64,000 bases of DNA, from positions 8,020,661 to 8,084,660 of the forward strand of contig NC_090735.1 in NCBI RefSeq assembly GCF_036898095.1, written 5' to 3'. Source of the stretch: Palaemon carinicauda (Eukaryota > Arthropoda > Malacostraca > Decapoda > Palaemonidae). Below the pieces are notes generated by a model that saw nothing but the letters and a program-made list of their open reading frames with translations, was not told where the DNA came from and ran no database searches. Below, piece after piece: positions 1-12,175 of this stretch (position 1 is its first letter; each line of letters opens with the position of its first letter). A program made the position numbers and the translations under genes.

Positions 1-56
1 GGAAACAAGGAAAAATAAAATATTTCAAGAAGAGCAACAATATTAAAATAAATATC
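1..56 (-). repeat. Fragment of dispersed repeat family A
   Basis: The sequence at the window edge (ggaaacaaggaaaaataaaa, then aagagcaacaatattaaaat) matches the middle of the minus-strand family A copies seen near 14990 and 48740. The rest of this copy lies outside the window. Confidence 0.75.
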
Positions 57-179
57 ACTTCACAGGGGTTTTGAGTCATTCGTGTACTATCCAAGATGCA
101 ACCGTTGTCTCTTTCCAACTCAGGCTCAGGAGGGAGAGGGAGTAGTCATACCCTGGTGAGAGGGTACCACAAGAGGTCC

Positions 180-720
180 CTTTGCCTATACATACAACGA
201 ATAGACTGGCATATTCTTTACAGATTCTCACTTTTCCTCATACACTTGACAACACTGAAATTACTAAACAATTCTTCTTCTCTCAAGAGGTAACAACTGT
301 ACTGAAATTGTTCAGTGGCTTCTTTCCTCTTGGCTACAGTAGAAGAGACTCTTTAGCTATGGTAAACAGTTCTCCTAGGTGAAGAACACTCCAAAATCAA
401 ACCAATGTTCTCTAGTCATGGGTAGTGCCATAACCTCTGTGCCATGGTCTTCCATTGTCTTGGGTTAGAGGTCTCTTGCTTAAGGGTACTCTTGGGCACA
501 GTTTTCTACCTTTTTTTCTCTTCCTTTTGTTTTGTTAAAGTTTTTATAGTTTATGTAGGAGATATTCATTTTAAGGTTACTGTTCTAAAATATTCTATTT
601 GTTCTTGTTTCATTTCCACACTGGGCTATTTTCCCTATTAGAGTCCCTGGGATTATAGCATCGTGCTTTTCCAACTAGGGTTGTAGCTTAGCTAATAATA
701 ATAATAATAATAATAATAAT
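180..720 (+). repeat. Dispersed repeat family A, long copy with (AAT)n tail
   Basis: This is one of the longer copies of the commonest repeat in the window. It runs from a segment near 180 also found reversed near 49110, through the block around 'gccatggtcttcca', to the 3' block 'ttttccaactagggttgtag', and ends in (AAT)8 at 697-720. No reading frame looks like a protein, so it is probably a non-coding SINE-like or non-autonomous element. The class is not certain. Confidence 0.8.
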
Positions 721-870
721 AGACCTCAATTATGACGGCTCAGGTACACTAGCAATAACAAAAAAACATCCTTTGCATTCATAATAGACTTCAGTACATA
801 CAAAGGACACAAAGTAAGGAATGCAAAGAATATTGGCTGGTTCCTTAGAACCAAGGAAGCCCCATCTTAC

Positions 871-1006
871 CTGCGACGTTTGCAAGAGGGCGTTGGTGAC
901 CATGTAGGCGCCCTCCAGCCTTCCTTTGTCTCGGGGGTTGATGGCGAACAGGAGGTTAGTGATCCCCAGCAGAGGGAAGAGGATGAGGGTGGCCTTTATC
1001 GCTTTT
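871..1006 (-). CDS. Internal exon of a class B (secretin-family) G protein-coupled receptor: end of ICL3, TM6, ECL3, start of TM7
   Basis: Read on the minus strand, this GC-rich island is bounded by an acceptor (ttcatttcag) and a donor (CAG|gtaaga). After one base of a split codon it gives 45 codons starting KAIKATLILFPLLGITNLLF, then a loop with NPRDKG, then the beginning of another helix ending LLQTSQ. The K-A-x-K-A-T-L-x-L-x-P-L-L-G-I-T pattern is the TM6 signature of class B1 peptide-hormone receptors such as the CRF/diuretic-hormone and PDF types. In that family the next exon usually starts GFFVS, encodes part of TM7, and is entered in phase 0. This exon ends in phase 0 after Gln, as expected. 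The protein would sit in the plasma membrane and couple to Gs or Gq. Flanking exons were not found, so the exact receptor cannot be named. No stop or frameshift is present. Confidence 0.82.
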
Positions 1007-1096
1007 CTGAAATGAACATTTCAAATAGGGTTGAGTTCGGGAAATTTACACACTTGTAAATATATTTATTTTTTTCTCTCTTTTACGCCCTAAGAA

Positions 1097-1098
<2 letters not shown>

Positions 1099-1169
<71 letters not shown>

Positions 1170-1207
1170 ACGCCATAAGAAAATTTTCTCTCTTGCACCC
1201 TAAGAAA

Positions 1208-1254
<47 letters not shown>

Positions 1255-1291
1255 ACGCCCTAAAAATATTTTCTCTCTCTTACGCTAAGAA

Positions 1292-1343
<52 letters not shown>

Positions 1344-1394
1344 TTTTGATATAAATATTGTGATTTTTTTACCTTGAAATAGTATACACAACTA

Positions 1395-1449
<55 letters not shown>

Positions 1450-1498
1450 TTAGTCTATATTTTGTGATTTTTTTACCTTGAAATAGTATACACAACTG

Positions 1499-1548
<50 letters not shown>
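1099..1548. repeat. (TC)n microsatellite cluster with duplicated spacers
   Basis: Five long (TC)n tracts lie here, near 1099-1165, 1209-1250, 1296-1339, 1399-1447 and 1502-1548. They are separated by short spacers containing 'cgccctaagaaatatt' variants. The last two spacers share about 45 bp ('ttttttaccttgaaatagta'), so the block grew by duplicating spacer plus tract. Confidence 0.95.
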
Positions 1549-1551
<3 letters not shown>

Positions 1552-1771
1552 GCAAAACTAATTTTTAAAAGAAATTAGAGATTTGTGCTTCAGAAAAGAA
1601 CAACTTTGTAAAAAGTCAAACCCATTATAGCTAAAACAAATACTGAAATTGAACAACTTAAATCACAAAAGTGGTGGCGGGGTATTAGACCCTGAAGCTG
1701 CAATTTAAATTTAAGTTAAGAATCAAGACAGCAAAATGAACTTAGAAACAATGGAAGCATAGAAATCTATT

Positions 1772-2193
1772 GCTTGAGGGTACACTCGGGCTCACTATTC
1801 TATCTTATTTCTCTTCCTCTTGTTTTTTGTAACTTTTATAGCTTATATATGAAAGATCTATTTTGACGTTGTTACTGCTCTGAAAATATATTTTAATTGT
1901 CCATAACTTCTCTTGTAGTTTATTTATTTCCTTATTTCCTTTCCTCACAGGGCTATTTTTTCCATGTTGGAGCCCTTGGCCCTATAGCATCCTGTTTTTT
2001 CAACTTGGATTGGAGCTTAGCTAATAATAATAATAACAATACCAACGATAACAATAATAATAATAATAATATAAATAATAATAATAATAATAATAATGAT
2101 AATATCAATAATAATACCAATAATAATAATTTTCCCTGTTGAAACCCTTGGGCTTGTAGCATCCTGCTTTTCCAACTTGGATTGGAGCTTAGC

Positions 2194-2248
<55 letters not shown>

Positions 2249-2313
2249 TTTCCCCGTTGAAACCCTTGGCCTTGTAGCATCCTGCTTTTCCAACTTGGAT
2301 TGGAGCTTAGTAA

Positions 2314-2320
<7 letters not shown>
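1772..2320 (+). repeat. Family A copy followed by two tandem partial tail units
   Basis: A family A copy begins near 1772 ('cttgagggtacactcgggct') and ends 'ggagcttagctaataataat' near 2025. Its last ~65 bp ('cccgttgaaacccttggc' to 'ggattggagcttag') then recur at about 2127-2192 and 2247-2311, each followed by a new (AAT)n tract. Confidence 0.85.
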
Positions 2321-2353
<33 letters not shown>

Positions 2354-2377
2354 CAACAACAAGTAATTATGATAATG

Positions 2378-2414
<37 letters not shown>

Positions 2415-2489
2415 TAATAATAACAATAAAAATTATAAAAACAATAATAATAAATCATAATAACGATAAATAATAATAATAATAATAAT

Positions 2490-2523
<34 letters not shown>

Positions 2524-2545
2524 GCAATAATAATAATAATAATAT
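2021..2545. repeat. (AAT)n / (AAC)n / (GAT)n microsatellite array
   Basis: Trinucleotide tracts of AAT with AAC and GAT variants run through and beyond the tandem family A tails. Long poly-Leu, poly-Ile and poly-Asn frames here are artefacts of the repeat. Confidence 0.95.
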
Positions 2546-2927
2546 CAGAAGGCGAAAAGTTTACAAAGGAACCGGAAGGACGTTTCAAATAGTTTGGAGT
2601 AACGTCAACAGAGCACCGCAGGAAGTACACAAATGGACTCATCCCTTCCGCCCTAACAGCTTAGGAGGCTTTGACCTGAAGCCTATTTTCTAGGGATCAT
2701 AAAATTGACCTGTTTAAATCTAATATCACAGTTGAATTAATTTTGAAATGTTGTTTCAATTGACCTGGCATCAAAGGAATCTAGATTTAGATTCGCGTGG
2801 TTGGCAAAAGCCACTGGGTGTGTAGGAAAAGGGAATATTATGTCTTTATGCGGAAATATACTTGCAAAAGCATATACAGTGTATACTTATATATTCGTTT
2901 ATGTATCTGATATATCTATATAACACA

Positions 2928-3392
<465 letters not shown>

Positions 3393-3394
<2 letters not shown>

Positions 3395-3586
3395 ATCTCA
3401 GTAACTGAAATAACACCAAATAGGGCTCTGAAGATTATAGCAGTCTAATCTTTATAAAAATTTAAAATCCTCACAGTAAATAAATTCAAACAATGAATCA
3501 AGTGCTGGGATTACATAATCTCCAGATTAATATAAACTGGAAAAGTCGACTTTCATCAATAAAAATCAGTTTCTGTCCAAGGATTG

Positions 3587-3629
<43 letters not shown>

Positions 3630-3822
3630 ACTGAGAAACCATATGGATTGACGCCAGCAAGAGAGGAATAAATTAATTTCAACTGTGAGAAACTTGAAAA
3701 TGAGTAATTACCGTATTTTCACAAATAAATTGAAGGAAATATCTCGTTACGATAAGGAATTACCTCCTTGCTATAATAATTGTAATGGAATAACAACAAA
3801 TAATTATGTGGACATTGATAAA
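3393..3822. other. Unannotated AT-rich stretch with a poly(A) run
   Basis: No exon or repeat is recognised apart from a 34-bp A run at 3591-3624, which could be the tail of an unrecognised retroposon. Confidence 0.5.
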
Positions 3823-4135
3823 TGGTGGCCGATGTGATAACGTCCCTGACTTGGGAACAGCGGTCTGGGGTTCGAGTCCCGCTCAAACTCGTTAGTTTCT
3901 TTGGTAGCTGCAACCTCACCATCCTTGTGAGGTAGGGGGGTTGGGGGAGCCTCTAGGTCTATTTGCTGAGTTTAACAGCCATTGCCTTGGCACTCCTTGG
4001 TCCTAGCTTGGGTGGAGAGTGGGCTAGAGCGCTGATTATATGTATATATGGTCAGTCTCTAGAGCATTGTTCTGTTCAATAGGGCAATGTCACTGTCACA
4101 TGTTCCTGCCATTCATGAGTGGCCTTTAAAAACCT
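3823..4135 (+). repeat. tRNA-derived SINE, copy 1
   Basis: The 5' part looks like a tRNA gene: an A-box-like stretch at 'gtggccgatgtgataacg' and a good B box 'ggttcgagtcc' about 45 bp later, the spacing used by RNA polymerase III. The downstream body ('ggagcctctaggtctatt' to 'cattcatgagtggcc') is shared with the reversed copies at 5975-6305 and 16145-16470. No CCA-ready tRNA fold follows, so this is a SINE head and not a working tRNA gene. Confidence 0.85.
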
Positions 4136-4582
4136 TTAAACCTAAACAATATGTTATTAAAAGCACCAGTAGTTTTTGCACGCTTTGAAAGAGAAGGAAA
4201 TATCTCGTTGTATTAATAATTGCCATATAGTAACAACAAGTAATTATGAGAACCTTGATAAATGTTAACCTAAACAATATGTTATTAAAAGCAACAGTAG
4301 TTTTTCCACACTTTGAAAGAAGAAGAAGACATAAAACAACAGTTGTACTAATTAACAATTACCCCTTTCTCTCGCTCTGTAGTAGGAATACAAGTCTCTG
4401 TCTCTGTATGTGTGCATGTATGTGTCCGAGTGCACGGGCGTAATGTGTATGGCCGTATATTTGTGCTTATTTATTTACAAACTAGTATGCAATCTACACT
4501 TCATTATTGATTTATATTTTTCTAGTACGTATACGCTTGTGATATAAACAAGGTATGATATTATTGCAATGATCACATATAT
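4136..4582. other. Spacer with short internal duplication
   Basis: No gene is seen. A ~55-bp piece containing 'cctaaacaatatgttattaa' occurs twice (about 4140 and 4268). The piece from 4485 ('agtatgcaatctacacttca') is repeated at 7069. Confidence 0.6.
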
Positions 4583-4999
4583 GTTTTACCAAGGTAAGAA
4601 ATAGTATGTTTAATCGTCAATAATTTCAGCATCCTGACTCAAGTTTAAAAGGCTTGAATTAGTTACTTGTTGAAATTAGTATAACATAATTACCTATGAT
4701 TTATATCAAATCCGTCAAATGGTTTTACCAAGGTAAGAAATAGTATGTTTAATCGTCAATAATTTCAGCATCCTGACTCAAGTTTAAAAGGCTTGAATTA
4801 GTTACTTGTTGAAATTAGTATAACATAATTACCTATGATTTATATCAAATCCGTCAAATGGTTTTACCAAGGTAAGAAATAGTATGTTTAATCGTCAATA
4901 ATTTCAGCATCCTGACTCAAGTTTAAAAGACTTGAATTAGTTACTTGTTGAAATTAATATAGCATAATTACCTATGATTTATATCAAATCCCTCAAATG
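4583..4999. repeat. 139-bp tandem repeat, three copies
   Basis: Units start at 4583, 4722 and 4861 ('gttttaccaaggtaagaaat') and differ at only a few positions. The third unit ends in 'ccctcaaatggtctttgaga', which runs into the following (GA)n tract. Confidence 0.95.
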
Positions 5000-5002
5000 G
5001 TC

Positions 5003-5974
<972 letters not shown>

Positions 5975-6305
5975 GATTTCATGGTTTAAAAGGCCACTTA
6001 TGAATGGCAGAGACAAGGGACAGTGACACTTCCCTACCAAGCAGGACAATGCCCTAGAGACTGACTATAAATAAATATGGTCGGCACACTCAAGCCCCTC
6101 TTTACCAAAGCTAGGACCAAGGACGGTCAGGCAATGGCTGCTGATGACTCAGCAGATAGACCTATAGGCTACCCAATACGTCCCAGTCTTAGCTCACAAG
6201 GATGGTAAGGTTGCAGTGATCAAAGGAACTAACGAGTTTGAGCGGGACTCCAACCCCAGTCTATCACCAGTCAGGGACATTACCACATAGGCCACGACAA
6301 CCTTA
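5975..6305 (-). repeat. tRNA-derived SINE, copy 2
   Basis: Reverse-oriented copy of the element at 3823-4135. It ends in the B-box complement ('gggactccaacccc', slightly mutated) and the A-box complement near 6280. The body ('ccacttatgaatggcagag', 'gactcagcagatagaccta') is well conserved. Confidence 0.85.
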
Positions 6306-6698
6306 TTCATTGGATCCGAAATAAACGAGACGATTTTCAAGTATATGAAAACTAAGAAATTATGCAAATGAGTTCTCATTGGAAACTTTCTTGTAGAATA
6401 TGCTTTCAAGCACAGTTTTCTCCATCAACTTGACATATGGTCTTTGAAAATTATCATCGTTGAATGGAATATAAAAATGCTATGAATGAAGTCATGTTTG
6501 CGAGTCCACGAACAATATGCGTCTTGTTTCTTTAAAGTGACGGTAAATATTCACAACTGATATCATAAACCGACTATGATTGGCTGCCTATGCTACTTGC
6601 CACACACCACAAGCTAAAAGATTACAAGTTCAGGCTGCTTGGAACCTAATAAGATAAGAGAATATTATCGACTGTGGAAATTCTCTGTTTAAATAGAT

Positions 6699-6702
<4 letters not shown>

Positions 6703-6761
<59 letters not shown>
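6703..6761. repeat. (AT)n microsatellite
   Basis: Simple AT dinucleotide run. The 390 bp before it (6306-6702) and the ~250 bp after it show no recognisable feature. Confidence 0.97.
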
Positions 6762-6763
<2 letters not shown>

Positions 6764-7005
6764 AATCAGACTAATATTCCCTGTTTGTCTGTTTCCTTGT
6801 CAGTACTGTTCAGCCTCACAGTTCGAACATGCGACTTACCTTTATCCGAAGCTTTGCTTTGAAGTCTTGGCCTGGTTATGAGACAAGGGTCCTTTGAGAG
6901 AGAAATGCATTTCTCATAATGAGTAAAATCCCTTAAGTAAAAAGTAACTCCTTTCATGTAACACTTTTATTTTCCCCTTGTGAGTGCAAATAATTCTGCC
7001 TCTAT

Positions 7006-7008
<3 letters not shown>

Positions 7009-7074
<66 letters not shown>

Positions 7075-7191
7075 GCAATCTACATTTCATTATTGATTTC
7101 TATATTCTAGTAAGTATATGCTTATGATATACTTAAATCAGTTACTACTTGAATTACCTATGATTTATAAATAATCCCTCAAATGGTCTTT

Positions 7192-7272
<81 letters not shown>
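7009..7272. repeat. Two (GA)n tracts flanking a copy of the 4485-5010 sequence
   Basis: (GA)n at about 7009-7070 and 7191-7272 enclose ~120 bp ('agtatgcaatctacatttca' to 'ccctcaaatggtctttgaga') homologous to 4485-4548 plus 4960-5010. The locus is therefore a second member of the GA-associated repeat, without the 139-bp expansion. Confidence 0.85.
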
Positions 7273-7276
<4 letters not shown>

Positions 7277-7706
7277 AACTATCAGAAGACTGAAAACAAA
7301 AAGAGAAAGAAAACAATAGGACGAATGTCCGTTTGAAGTTTCAAATATCAAGAAACAGCATTTGTAGTTGGAGATAATTTTTTTCTTTCTGACCCTCGGG
7401 TTCTATCGGTCGTTCGCAGAAGAACTGACGTACCCTTTTGTTTGCTCCGGTTCAAAAGAACTAAGGAAACAGCAATTTTCCTTTTTCCTTTTTCAATTGG
7501 TGACATGGGAAATGTGACCTCGCTCTGTACGGGAGTCTTAGCAGCTAGGAGTCTTATCAGGATGATCATCAAGATCATTATTATCATTATTATCTTTATT
7601 ATATTATCATGAAGAACAAACCAAATAGATCTGAATCTGTATATTTAGTCTATATATAAAACACCAGTTCACACGTGAAAGATATAGAAATACAGTAGAG
7701 AGACTG

Positions 7707-7708
<2 letters not shown>
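7273..7708. other. Intergenic, no recognised feature
   Basis: Nothing recognisable. A small ATT-rich patch lies near 7576-7610. Confidence 0.5.
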
Positions 7709-7782
<74 letters not shown>

Positions 7783-8010
7783 AAGCTAAGCTACAACCCT
7801 AGTCGGAAAAGCAGGATGCTATGAGCCCAAGGGCTACAACAGGGAAAAATAGCCGTGAGGAAAGAAAACAAGGAAATAAATAAAATACAAGATAAGTAGT
7901 AGACAATCAAATTAATATACTTCAAGAACATTAACAAAATTAAATTAGATCTTTCATACATAAACTATAAATACTTAAATAAAAAAAGAGGAAGAGAAAC
8001 AACGCAGAAT
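7709..8010 (-). repeat. Family A copy with (TTA)n at its 3' end
   Basis: (TTA)n at 7709-7781 is followed by 'caagctaagctacaacccta' and the standard reversed family A body through 'aagaggaagagaaa'. It is diverged from the other copies. Confidence 0.88.
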
Positions 8011-8400
8011 CAGTATCAAGTAAATTGAATTTACCTTCGAAGACAATGATCACTGAAGAGAGAAAAAACGAAAAAAAACGAAAATAGATATGAAACCGAA
8101 GATCTAAAACCCATTAAGACATTACAGAATAACATAATGAGATGAAGAAACTCCCTGAATGACACTACACACAGACAGATGTTAAGGAGGCGATGTTAAA
8201 AAAAAAATAGAAGGATATTAGTAAGGACGAGTCCTTGACAGTACGAAAACATGAAAGCCATGATGCTAAAAGTAATTGCTTGTAATGGCACTAGGAAAAT
8301 CCTTGGGTTGGCAAATGAAAATTGTAGGAATATATCTTTTTTTTGGAGAACGTCGTAAAAACCTGATAACTATTCTTTTACTAGCAGTTGTCCAGAAAGT

Positions 8401-8403
8401 GTT

Positions 8404-8446
<43 letters not shown>

Positions 8447-8554
8447 ATACATATATATATAGTATATATATGTATATATATACAGTATATACATATATAT
8501 ATATATATATATATACGTATTTATATACAATATATATATACGTACCTATATACA

Positions 8555-8585
<31 letters not shown>

Positions 8586-8599
8586 ATACGTGTTTTAAT

Positions 8600-8642
<43 letters not shown>

Positions 8643-8643
8643 C

Positions 8644-8697
<54 letters not shown>

Positions 8698-8700
8698 TTG
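8401..8700. repeat. (AT)n / (GT)n / (CA)n compound microsatellite
   Basis: Mixed AT and GT/CA dinucleotide tracts. The long frame over it is low-complexity and not a gene. The preceding 8011-8400 shows no feature. Confidence 0.95.
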
Positions 8701-8819
8701 TGATAAATTTTGAGCATTTAGACGTGTTTTTTAATATTCAAACAAGCCATATATTATAATACATTAAAGTCTGGAATCTTTGATCGACCTTGGGATCAGA
8801 GTCCCAAGGCGAAACAACT

Positions 8820-8905
8820 CGAAGACAATAGCTTCTGACCGGCCGGGAATCGAACCCTGGTCCAGGAAGCTTGTATGACAGTAACAATACCATTTAGCTA
8901 CGAAG
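8820..8905 (-). repeat. tRNA-like SINE head, second type
   Basis: On the minus strand an A-box-like 'tagctaaatggtattg' is followed by a B box 'ggttcgattcc' in 'ccagggttcgattcccgg'. It differs from the 3823 SINE. A ~35-bp direct repeat ('gataaattttg...tttagacg') lies on each side (8702 and 9036). I read it as a tRNA-derived SINE fragment. A degenerate tRNA pseudogene is the alternative. Confidence 0.6.
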
Positions 8906-9069
8906 AAAGATAAAAGTCAATGACAATTCTTCTGTACTTATACCTGTCGAATTCAGGTTTTTTTAGAATTGAAATCAACCCATCTTCACCATCGTAGCTA
9001 ATTGGTATGTTTGTGACTTGGCATTCGATTAATGATAAATTTTGCAGATTTAGACGCGTTTTTTTCATA

Positions 9070-9230
9070 GTCTATAAGACGAAGGACTCCAACAGGGAAA
9101 TATAGCCCAGTGAGGAAAGGAAATAAGGAAATAAATAAACAAATAAAACAAATATTTTGAAAACAATATCAACATTAAAATAGATCTTACATTTATAAAC
9201 TATAAAACGAGACTTAAGAGACAGGAAAAG
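9070..9230 (-). repeat. Family A fragment, tail missing
   Basis: Contains 'ctccaacagggaaatatagc' and following family A body sequence, but lacks the 3' block and the trinucleotide tail. Confidence 0.8.
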
Positions 9231-9460
9231 CTCTCCTAACTAAAGGAGGTCACTAGAAAGTTGATATTAGTTTGGAGAATGTAATGAAACCTATCTGTCT
9301 CCTATTGTTTACAGAAATCCTTGAAAAGTTCTGAATGCTGAGAATCCATTTTGTATCTTGGAGGTAGGAAGATCGAATATCTACCTTCAAATAAGCAATA
9401 ATTTTTTTTTTTTGTACAATTGCCTTATAGAAAATTTTAGAGATATTAACTTCGTCATAA

Positions 9461-9471
9461 GATTATTATTA

Positions 9472-9517
<46 letters not shown>

Positions 9518-9830
9518 CATTATTATGACTATGATTCTCATTATTATTATTATTATTATTATCATTATTATTATTATTATTATCATTATTATTATTATTA
9601 TTATTATTATTACTTTCTAACCTACAGCTCTAGTTGGAAAAATAGGATGCTATAAGCCCAGGGGCCTCCAACAGGAAAAAAAACAGTCCAGTGAGGAAGG
9701 GAAACAAGAAAAAATAAAATATTTTAAGAACAGTAACAACATTAATATGAATATTTCCTAAATAAACTATAAAATACGATAGAATAGTGTTCCCGAGTGT
9801 ATCCTCAAGCAAGAGAACTCTAAGGGCCAG
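9461..9830 (-). repeat. Family A copy with long (TTA)n
   Basis: About 150 bp of (TTA)n with TCA interruptions (9461-9612) joins a family A body running to 'caagcaagagaactctaagg'. Confidence 0.88.
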
Positions 9831-9989
9831 TGAAAATAAAAAGAGTATTTTAATTGAAGTTCTATATATAACGTTGTTAATGTATTATGTGGCTGCAACA
9901 TACAGTATATTTTGGATTTGCAATGTAAATACATTTCGTTAAAACTTTGGTAAACTTTGAAATGGTGATACATAATCAAATAAGCGAGA

Positions 9990-10489
9990 NNNNNNNNNNN
10001 NNNNNNNNNNNNNNNNNNNNNNNNNNNNNNNNNNNNNNNNNNNNNNNNNNNNNNNNNNNNNNNNNNNNNNNNNNNNNNNNNNNNNNNNNNNNNNNNNNNN
10101 NNNNNNNNNNNNNNNNNNNNNNNNNNNNNNNNNNNNNNNNNNNNNNNNNNNNNNNNNNNNNNNNNNNNNNNNNNNNNNNNNNNNNNNNNNNNNNNNNNNN
10201 NNNNNNNNNNNNNNNNNNNNNNNNNNNNNNNNNNNNNNNNNNNNNNNNNNNNNNNNNNNNNNNNNNNNNNNNNNNNNNNNNNNNNNNNNNNNNNNNNNNN
10301 NNNNNNNNNNNNNNNNNNNNNNNNNNNNNNNNNNNNNNNNNNNNNNNNNNNNNNNNNNNNNNNNNNNNNNNNNNNNNNNNNNNNNNNNNNNNNNNNNNNN
10401 NNNNNNNNNNNNNNNNNNNNNNNNNNNNNNNNNNNNNNNNNNNNNNNNNNNNNNNNNNNNNNNNNNNNNNNNNNNNNNNNNNNNNNNNN
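9990..10489. other. Assembly gap (500 N)
   Basis: Exactly 500 undetermined bases, probably a scaffold gap of nominal size. Open frames drawn across it are meaningless. Confidence 0.99.
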
Positions 10490-10699
10490 GTTATCATACA
10501 TCAGCCCTTTATCACGACATTCCGGCGTCAATGACCTTAGATGTCAGGATGCCTGAAAACTTTAAATCATTCATTATCACGACATTCTCTTGAAATAGCA
10601 ACGGTCTGTAGGAATGATTTATGGGGATATAATCATTTGAAAGCTTTCATATACAAAATTAGACCTTAAGTTATTTCACATTCATTTGATAAATGATCC

Positions 10700-10978
10700 A
10701 ATCCACTGTCTTGGGTTAGAGATCTCTTGCTTGAGGGTACACTCGGGCACACTATTCTATCTTGTTTCTCTTCCTCTCGTTATTTTGGAGTTTTTATCCT
10801 CTTGTTATATTCAACTTTTTATAGTTTATATATGAAAGATTTATTTTAATGTTAGTATTGTTCTTAAACTTCTCTTGTAGTTTTTCCTTATTTCCTTTCC
10901 TCACTGGGCTATTTACCCCTGTTGGAGCCCTTGGGCTTACAGCATCCCGCTTTTCCAACTGGGGTTGTAGCTTAGCAA

Positions 10979-11026
<48 letters not shown>
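10700..11026 (+). repeat. Family A copy with (AAT)n tail
   Basis: Runs from 'cactgtcttgggttagagat' to 'gttgtagcttagcaagtaat' and ends in (AAT)n at 10979-11026. Confidence 0.88.
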
Positions 11027-11030
<4 letters not shown>

Positions 11031-11357
11031 GCTCCCTTTCCTAAAAGATCCATTAAACGGTACTCAACCAGATTTTCTTGAAGAGAGGGGTGGACCTTCC
11101 GGCCATTCCCAAAATTGTTAAAGAATATTTTAAACTATTCCATGTTAAAGGACATTACATAAAAGATCAAGTTGGAATTTTTCTATGACTTAATGCCCTC
11201 TAGGACTCGCTAAATGGGGCAAAGGCCCTTAGTCAGGTAGGGACCCTGTGTTCTATTTTAGGTTAGAATACGTATTAAATATGACATATGGCGCTTAAGG
11301 TCCGGTTAGGGGACTTCAGGGGGGGAAGTCTTCTTAGTCAGATGTGGACATAGTTTA

Positions 11358-11554
11358 CTATAGTCAATTCTTTTTAGTGAGGCAGAATTGCATCCACTCG
11401 CAGGGGTGCCCTTTTGGCTCGGAAAAGTCTCCTGCTCGCTGATTGGCTGGAGAAGATCATTCTAACCAATCGGGGAGCAGGGAACTTTTCCGAGCTAAAT
11501 GGGCACCACTGCGAGTCGGTGCAAATGTGACTCATTAAAAAAAATTGACTATAG
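11358..11554. mobile_element. Near-perfect palindromic MITE, 197 bp
   Basis: The segment begins ctatagtcaatt and ends aattgactatag, and its arms stay complementary almost to the centre near 11456. Examples are 'actcgcaggggtgccc' against 'gggcaccactgcgagt' and 'gctcggaaaag' against 'cttttccgagc'. It has no coding capacity. Such fold-back elements are usually non-autonomous DNA transposons. A target-site duplication is not clear, and only a TA-like flank is possible. The flanking DNA (11165-11690) has weak larger-scale inverted similarity. Confidence 0.85.
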
Positions 11555-11716
11555 ATTAGGTTAAATGAAGTATGTATAAATTAGAACGCATTTATGATTT
11601 TTCTATGATTATTTAAGGACGTATAGCGCTATAGGTCAATCTAGAGGGTCCAGACTAGTCCAAGTAAAAATCCAACATTCTTTGCTAGGTTATGTTAGGT
11701 AAGAAGAAATTAGAAT

Positions 11717-11718
11717 TA

Positions 11719-11781
<63 letters not shown>
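11717..11781. repeat. (TTA)n microsatellite without a family A body
   Basis: Trinucleotide tract whose neighbours do not match family A, possibly a relic tail. Confidence 0.9.
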
Positions 11782-11782
<1 letters not shown>

Positions 11783-12029
11783 GAAGCTAGTCATTGTTTA
11801 TTTTTATTCATTTACGTGTTATATAAGCATTTGCGGTAATGTTACCAATGTCGTTTTACATCTGTTTAGGCCTTTAGGGTGATAAGCGATATCTTCCTGA
11901 ATGGTGTATTACACTCGAGGTAATCTGTTTGGGCTATGGTTAGTTATTTTGGCAAAATATTAAAGTATTATGGTATTACTACATTATATATACAGCACAT
12001 ATATGCGTATATTTATGTGTGTGTATATA

Positions 12030-12038
12030 TAGGCTATA

Positions 12039-12120
<82 letters not shown>

Positions 12121-12175
12121 TCAGGTGTGTACAGTATATATACAGGTATGTACAGTATGTATACAGGTATGTAAA
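12030..12175. repeat. (AT)n tract and a short 'caggtatgtacagtat' tandem repeat
   Basis: AT dinucleotides are followed by about three copies of a 16-bp unit related to 'acaggtatgtacagta'. From 12176 to 12539 nothing else is recognised. Confidence 0.85.

Noticed and set aside
3828..3900. Functional tRNA gene
   Set aside because: A and B boxes are present but the acceptor and anticodon arms do not fold cleanly, and the same unit occurs with a shared body at two other loci, so it is a SINE.
9767..10534. Open frames of 173-254 codons
   Set aside because: They cross the 500-base assembly gap and consist mostly of unknown residues.
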